Assembly: GCA_900551625.1 (NCBI GenBank) | Contig: URWZ01000067.1 | Coordinates: 1 to 7,713 of the forward strand | Reading direction: 5' to 3' | DNA: 7,713 bases | Source of the DNA: an uncultured Collinsella sp. | Lineage (GTDB): Bacteria; Actinomycetota; Coriobacteriia; Coriobacteriales; Coriobacteriaceae | Part shown: positions 5,433-7,713 of the stretch, piece by piece | Layout: each line of letters starts with the position of its first letter | Numbering within the stretch: position 1 is the stretch's first letter | Program-made: the position numbers and the translations under genes | The notes under the pieces: model-generated | Database searches by the model: none | Seen by the model: only the letters and a program-made list of their open reading frames with translations | What the model was told of the DNA's origin: nothing

Positions 5433-5594
5433 CGCCACGAAACGCACCTATCTACTACGTTTAACCGATCGCCCTCAACCATGCCAAATTTCGCGAAATA
5501 AAAACTGCAGGTAGACGGCTTGCCGATTTTCGGAAAACCCAGGCATGGTCGACCTATACGGTTCAAACGTAGTAGATGGGCCGTTTTCATGGCG
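5433..5594. repeat. Nested inverted-repeat element, possible non-coding mobile or cruciform element
   Basis: Outer arms are 5433-5467 and 5559-5594. Their core ATCTACTACGTTT (5450-5462) is perfectly complementary to 5565-5577, then AACCG (5463-5467) pairs with CGGTT (5559-5563) across one bulged C (5564). Outward, AAACG pairs with CGTTT and CGCCA nearly matches TGGCG. Inside, ACCATGCC (5478-5485) pairs with GGCATGGT (5542-5549). The centre holds a 12-bp palindrome ATTTCGCGAAAT (5488-5499) and small CGGC-TT-GCCG and CCGA-TTT-TCGG hairpins. No coding region or clear target-site duplication was seen. It fills most of the gap between the operon terminator and tex. It could be a MITE/REP-like dispersed repeat, a structured RNA or a paired regulator site. 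The symmetry is seen directly; the class is inferred. Confidence 0.6.
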
Positions 5595-5598
5595 CAGC

Positions 5599-5617
5599 CC
5601 CAAAACAGTCTTTTGGG
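5599..5617 (+). promoter_or_regulatory. Perfect hairpin upstream of tex
   Basis: CCCAAAA (5599-5605) and TTTTGGG (5611-5617) form an exact 7-bp stem with a five-base loop. It begins only five bases after the large inverted-repeat element and lies just upstream of the candidate tex -10 box. It could be an operator for tex or part of the neighbouring element. The T-run is inside the stem, so it is not a standard terminator on this strand. Confidence 0.35.
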
Positions 5618-5623
5618 ACGGGT

Positions 5624-5631
5624 GGTATCCT
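5624..5631 (+). promoter_or_regulatory. Weak candidate extended -10 promoter element of tex
   Basis: TATCCT (5626-5631), a 4/6 match to the sigma-70 -10 box, lies 44 bases before the tex start codon. TGG does not give the exact TGn spacing expected of an ideal extended -10, and no convincing -35 lies 16-18 bases upstream. This is only the best local candidate. Confidence 0.2.
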
Positions 5632-5675
5632 TGGTAGCCCTGTGCTGCAAACGCACCTCAAACGCAAGGAGTCCC

Positions 5676-7713
5676 ATGGATCTTATCGCCCAGCTCGCCC
5701 GCGAGCTCAACCTTAAGGCTGACAACATCGAGGCAGCCGTCAAGCTCATCGACGAGGGCAACACCATCCCCTTTATCTCGCGCTACCGCAAGGAAGCCAC
5801 GGGCGGCATGGACGACGTCGCCCTGCGCGCCCTCGACGAGCGCCTGTCCTACCTGCGCAATCTTGAGCAGCGCAAAGAGGACGTCATTCTGCTCATCGAC
5901 GCCCAGGGCAAGCTCACGCCCGAACTCGAACAGCAAATTCGCGAGGCCACGCAGCTCCAGCGTGTCGAGGACCTCTACAAGCCCTACCGCAAAAAGCGCA
6001 TGACCCGCGCGCAAAAGGCCCGCGAGGCCGGCCTGGAGCCGCTCGCCAACATGATCATCATGCAGGCCTCGGCCAAGGGCAGCGCACTCGACGCCGCCGC
6101 GGCATACGTCAACGAGGAGGCCGGCTTCAACACGCCCGAGAAGGCGCTCGCCGGCGCCGCCGACATCGTGGCCGAGACGGTAGCCGAGGACCCGGAGAAC
6201 GTCGCCGACCTGCGCTCCTTTACGCAAAACACTGCCGATATCGTCGTCGAGGCCACCGACCCCGCCGAGAAGACCCCCTACGAGCCGTACTACAGCTATG
6301 ATGAGCCGCTGCGCCGTATACCCAACCACCGCGTGCTGGCTATCGACCGCGGTGAGCGCGAGGGCAAGCTCCGCGTGCGCGTGAACGTCGACGGCGCCGC
6401 CGCCACGGCGCGCCTCGGCAGTCGTTGGCCCCGACGCCAGGGCGTCTTCGCGCCCGTTTTCGATGCCGCCATCGCCGACGGCTACAAGCGCCTCATGGCC
6501 CCCTCGCTAGAGCGCGAGGCCCGCGCCAAACTCACCGTTCGCGCCCAGACCGAGGCCATCAACGTCTTTGCCAAGAATCTCGAGGGCCTGCTCTCGGCAC
6601 GCCCCGTGCGCGGCGCCCGCGTGCTCGCACTCGATCCGGGCTACCGCACCGGCTGCAAGGTCGCCGTCATGGACGAGACCGGCAAGCTGCTCGACCACGG
6701 CGTGGTCTACCCCACCAAGCCGCGCCACGACGTCGCCGGCACCAAGCGCGAGCTCGCCCGCCTCGTCAAAAAGGACAGCGTCAACACCATCGTCATCGGC
6801 AACGGCACCGCCAGCCGCGAGACCGAGGAAGTCGTCTCGGAGTTTATCGCCGAGCAGGCACCTGGACTGCGATACACCATCGTCAACGAGGCCGGCGCAT
6901 CGGTGTACTCCGCTTCCGAGCTTGCCAGCCAGGAATATCCCGACCTGGACGTCACCGTACGCGGCGCCATGAGCCTGGGCCGCCGCCTGCAGGACCCGCT
7001 GGCAGAACTCGTCAAGATTCCGCCCCAGTCCATCGGCGTTGGCCAGTACCAGCACGACCTTGACCAGGCCGAGCTTTCGCGCACCCTGGGCCATGTGGTG
7101 GAGGACGTCGTCAACCGCGTGGGCGTCGACGTAAACACCGCGAGCGCAAGCCTGCTGAGATATGTATCGGGCATCACGCCGAGCGTGGCCAAGAATATCG
7201 TGGCCTACCGCGAGGAAAATGGCGCCTTTACCGATCGCCGCCAGCTTAAAAAGGTCCCCAAGCTGGGACCCAAGGCATATCTCAACGCCGCGGGCTTCCT
7301 GCGCATCAGCGGCGGCAAGAACCCGCTCGACGCGACAAGCGTCCACCCCGAGAGCTACGAGGTGGCCACGTCTGTCCTGGAGCGCGCCGGCGTTAAGGCC
7401 AACGAGCTCAGCCGCGGCGGCGTGCCCGACATTGAGCGCCGTCTGGGCAGCATCTCGGCGCTGGCAAGCGACCTGGACTGCGGCACCCTGACGCTCATCG
7501 ACATTGTCAACGAACTCAAGAAGCCCGGTCGCGACCCACGCGACGACGCGCCCGAGGTGGTCTTTAGCCGCTCGGCACTTTCCATCGACGACCTGGAGCC
7601 CGGCATGGAACTCAAGGGCACGGTGCGCAACGTCGTCGACTTTGGCGCCTTCGTCGACGTGGGCGTGCACCAGGACGGCCTTGTGCACATCTCCAAGCTG
7701 GCCAACCGCTTCG
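5676..7713 (+). CDS. tex: Tex / YhgF-like RNA-binding transcription accessory protein (3' end outside window)
   Basis: The first 679 codons are present and the frame is open to the window end. Tex is a conserved cytoplasmic nucleic-acid-binding protein linked to transcription and RNA metabolism. The N-terminal helical region carries the signature IPFISRYRKEATGG (about 31-44). A YqgF/RNase H-like domain begins near 315 with DPGYRTGCK (320-328) and includes NEAGASVYSASE (404-415). A conserved block, RGAMSLGRRLQDPLAELVKI (429-448), follows. Tandem helix-hairpin-helix motifs span about 486-545, with VNTAS and GPKAYLNAAGFLRI. An S1 RNA-binding domain begins near 643 (GMELKGTVRNVVDFGAFVDVG) and is cut after LANRF. 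Members are usually about 720-780 residues, so the end of S1 and the tail are missing. Start ATG 5676 has AAGGAG (5666-5671) four bases upstream. No frameshift was found on reading through; gene identity is very secure. Confidence 0.97.
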   Translation, partial: MDLIAQLARELNLKADNIEAAVKLIDEGNTIPFISRYRKEATGGMDDVALRALDERLSYLRNLEQRKEDVILLIDAQGKLTPELEQQIREATQLQRVEDLYKPYRKKRMTRAQKAREAGLEPLANMIIMQASAKGSALDAAAAYVNEEAGFNTPEKALAGAADIVAETVAEDPENVADLRSFTQNTADIVVEATDPAEKTPYEPYYSYDEPLRRIPNHRVLAIDRGEREGKLRVRVNVDGAAATARLGSRWPRRQGVFAPVFDAAIADGYKRLMAPSLEREARAKLTVRAQTEAINVFAKNLEGLLSARPVRGARVLALDPGYRTGCKVAVMDETGKLLDHGVVYPTKPRHDVAGTKRELARLVKKDSVNTIVIGNGTASRETEEVVSEFIAEQAPGLRYTIVNEAGASVYSASELASQEYPDLDVTVRGAMSLGRRLQDPLAELVKIPPQSIGVGQYQHDLDQAELSRTLGHVVEDVVNRVGVDVNTASASLLRYVSGITPSVAKNIVAYREENGAFTDRRQLKKVPKLGPKAYLNAAGFLRISGGKNPLDATSVHPESYEVATSVLERAGVKANELSRGGVPDIERRLGSISALASDLDCGTLTLIDIVNELKKPGRDPRDDAPEVVFSRSALSIDDLEPGMELKGTVRNVVDFGAFVDVGVHQDGLVHISKLANRF

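Noticed and set aside
5433..5594. The inverted-repeat element as a CRISPR array, tRNA or riboswitch
   Set aside because: There is no set of regularly spaced direct repeats, no cloverleaf with an anticodon and T-loop, and no riboswitch core that I recognise.
6425..7063. Possible frameshift in tex, since a second plus-strand frame opens at 6425
   Set aside because: Translating from 5676 gives an unbroken frame to the window end, with conserved Tex motifs before and after this region.
6507..7688. A 393-codon minus-strand open frame within tex, plus another at 5658-6329
   Set aside because: Both are shadows of the tex frame on the opposite strand, with biased composition and no family resemblance. 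Tex reads continuously with all its conserved motifs on the plus strand.

Overview
The window looks like a piece of a GC-rich actinobacterial chromosome, most probably a gut Coriobacteriia member of the Collinsella type. The grounds are strong G/C preference at third codon positions, AAGGAG-type ribosome binding sites, and the flavour of the protein sequences. No rRNA or other taxonomic marker is present, so the genus is an inference. I see no tRNA, rRNA, CRISPR array, transposase, integrase or phage gene.

Layout, left to right. (1) Positions 2-820, plus strand: the 3' part of a membrane-anchored diguanylate cyclase (GGDEF) gene that enters from the left. (2) Positions 837-1715, minus strand: a complete LysR-type regulator, convergent with the GGDEF gene after only 16 bp and divergent from the next operon. 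(3) Positions 1716-1949: the divergent control region. It holds a candidate operon promoter, three copies of an ACCTGCG-type motif, a 12-bp palindrome and a leader hairpin. (4) Positions 1950-5264, plus strand: a three-gene unit of an SDR dehydrogenase, an MFS permease of the oxalate/formate-antiporter (OFA) type, and a Gfo/Idh/MocA dehydrogenase. Stable hairpins sit in both gaps, and a rho-independent terminator follows at 5338-5372. (5) Positions 5265-5675: a 411-bp gene-free stretch holding that terminator, a roughly 160-bp element with long nested inverted repeats, a small hairpin and a weak candidate promoter. (6) Positions 5676-7713, plus strand: the first 679 codons of tex (YhgF-like RNA-binding transcription accessory protein), cut by the window edge inside its S1 domain.

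How the genes may work together: the regulator, the permease and two different NAD(P)-dependent dehydrogenases read as one inducible module. It would import a small polar compound (sugar, polyol, cyclitol, sugar acid or glycoside) and oxidise, reduce or epimerise it. The substrate cannot be read from the sequence. The GGDEF and tex genes look like ordinary chromosomal neighbours.

The most unusual points are the nested inverted-repeat element before tex, the repeated motif in the LysR/SDR divergent region, the Thr in place of the catalytic Ser in the SDR, and the unassigned substrate of the three-gene module.
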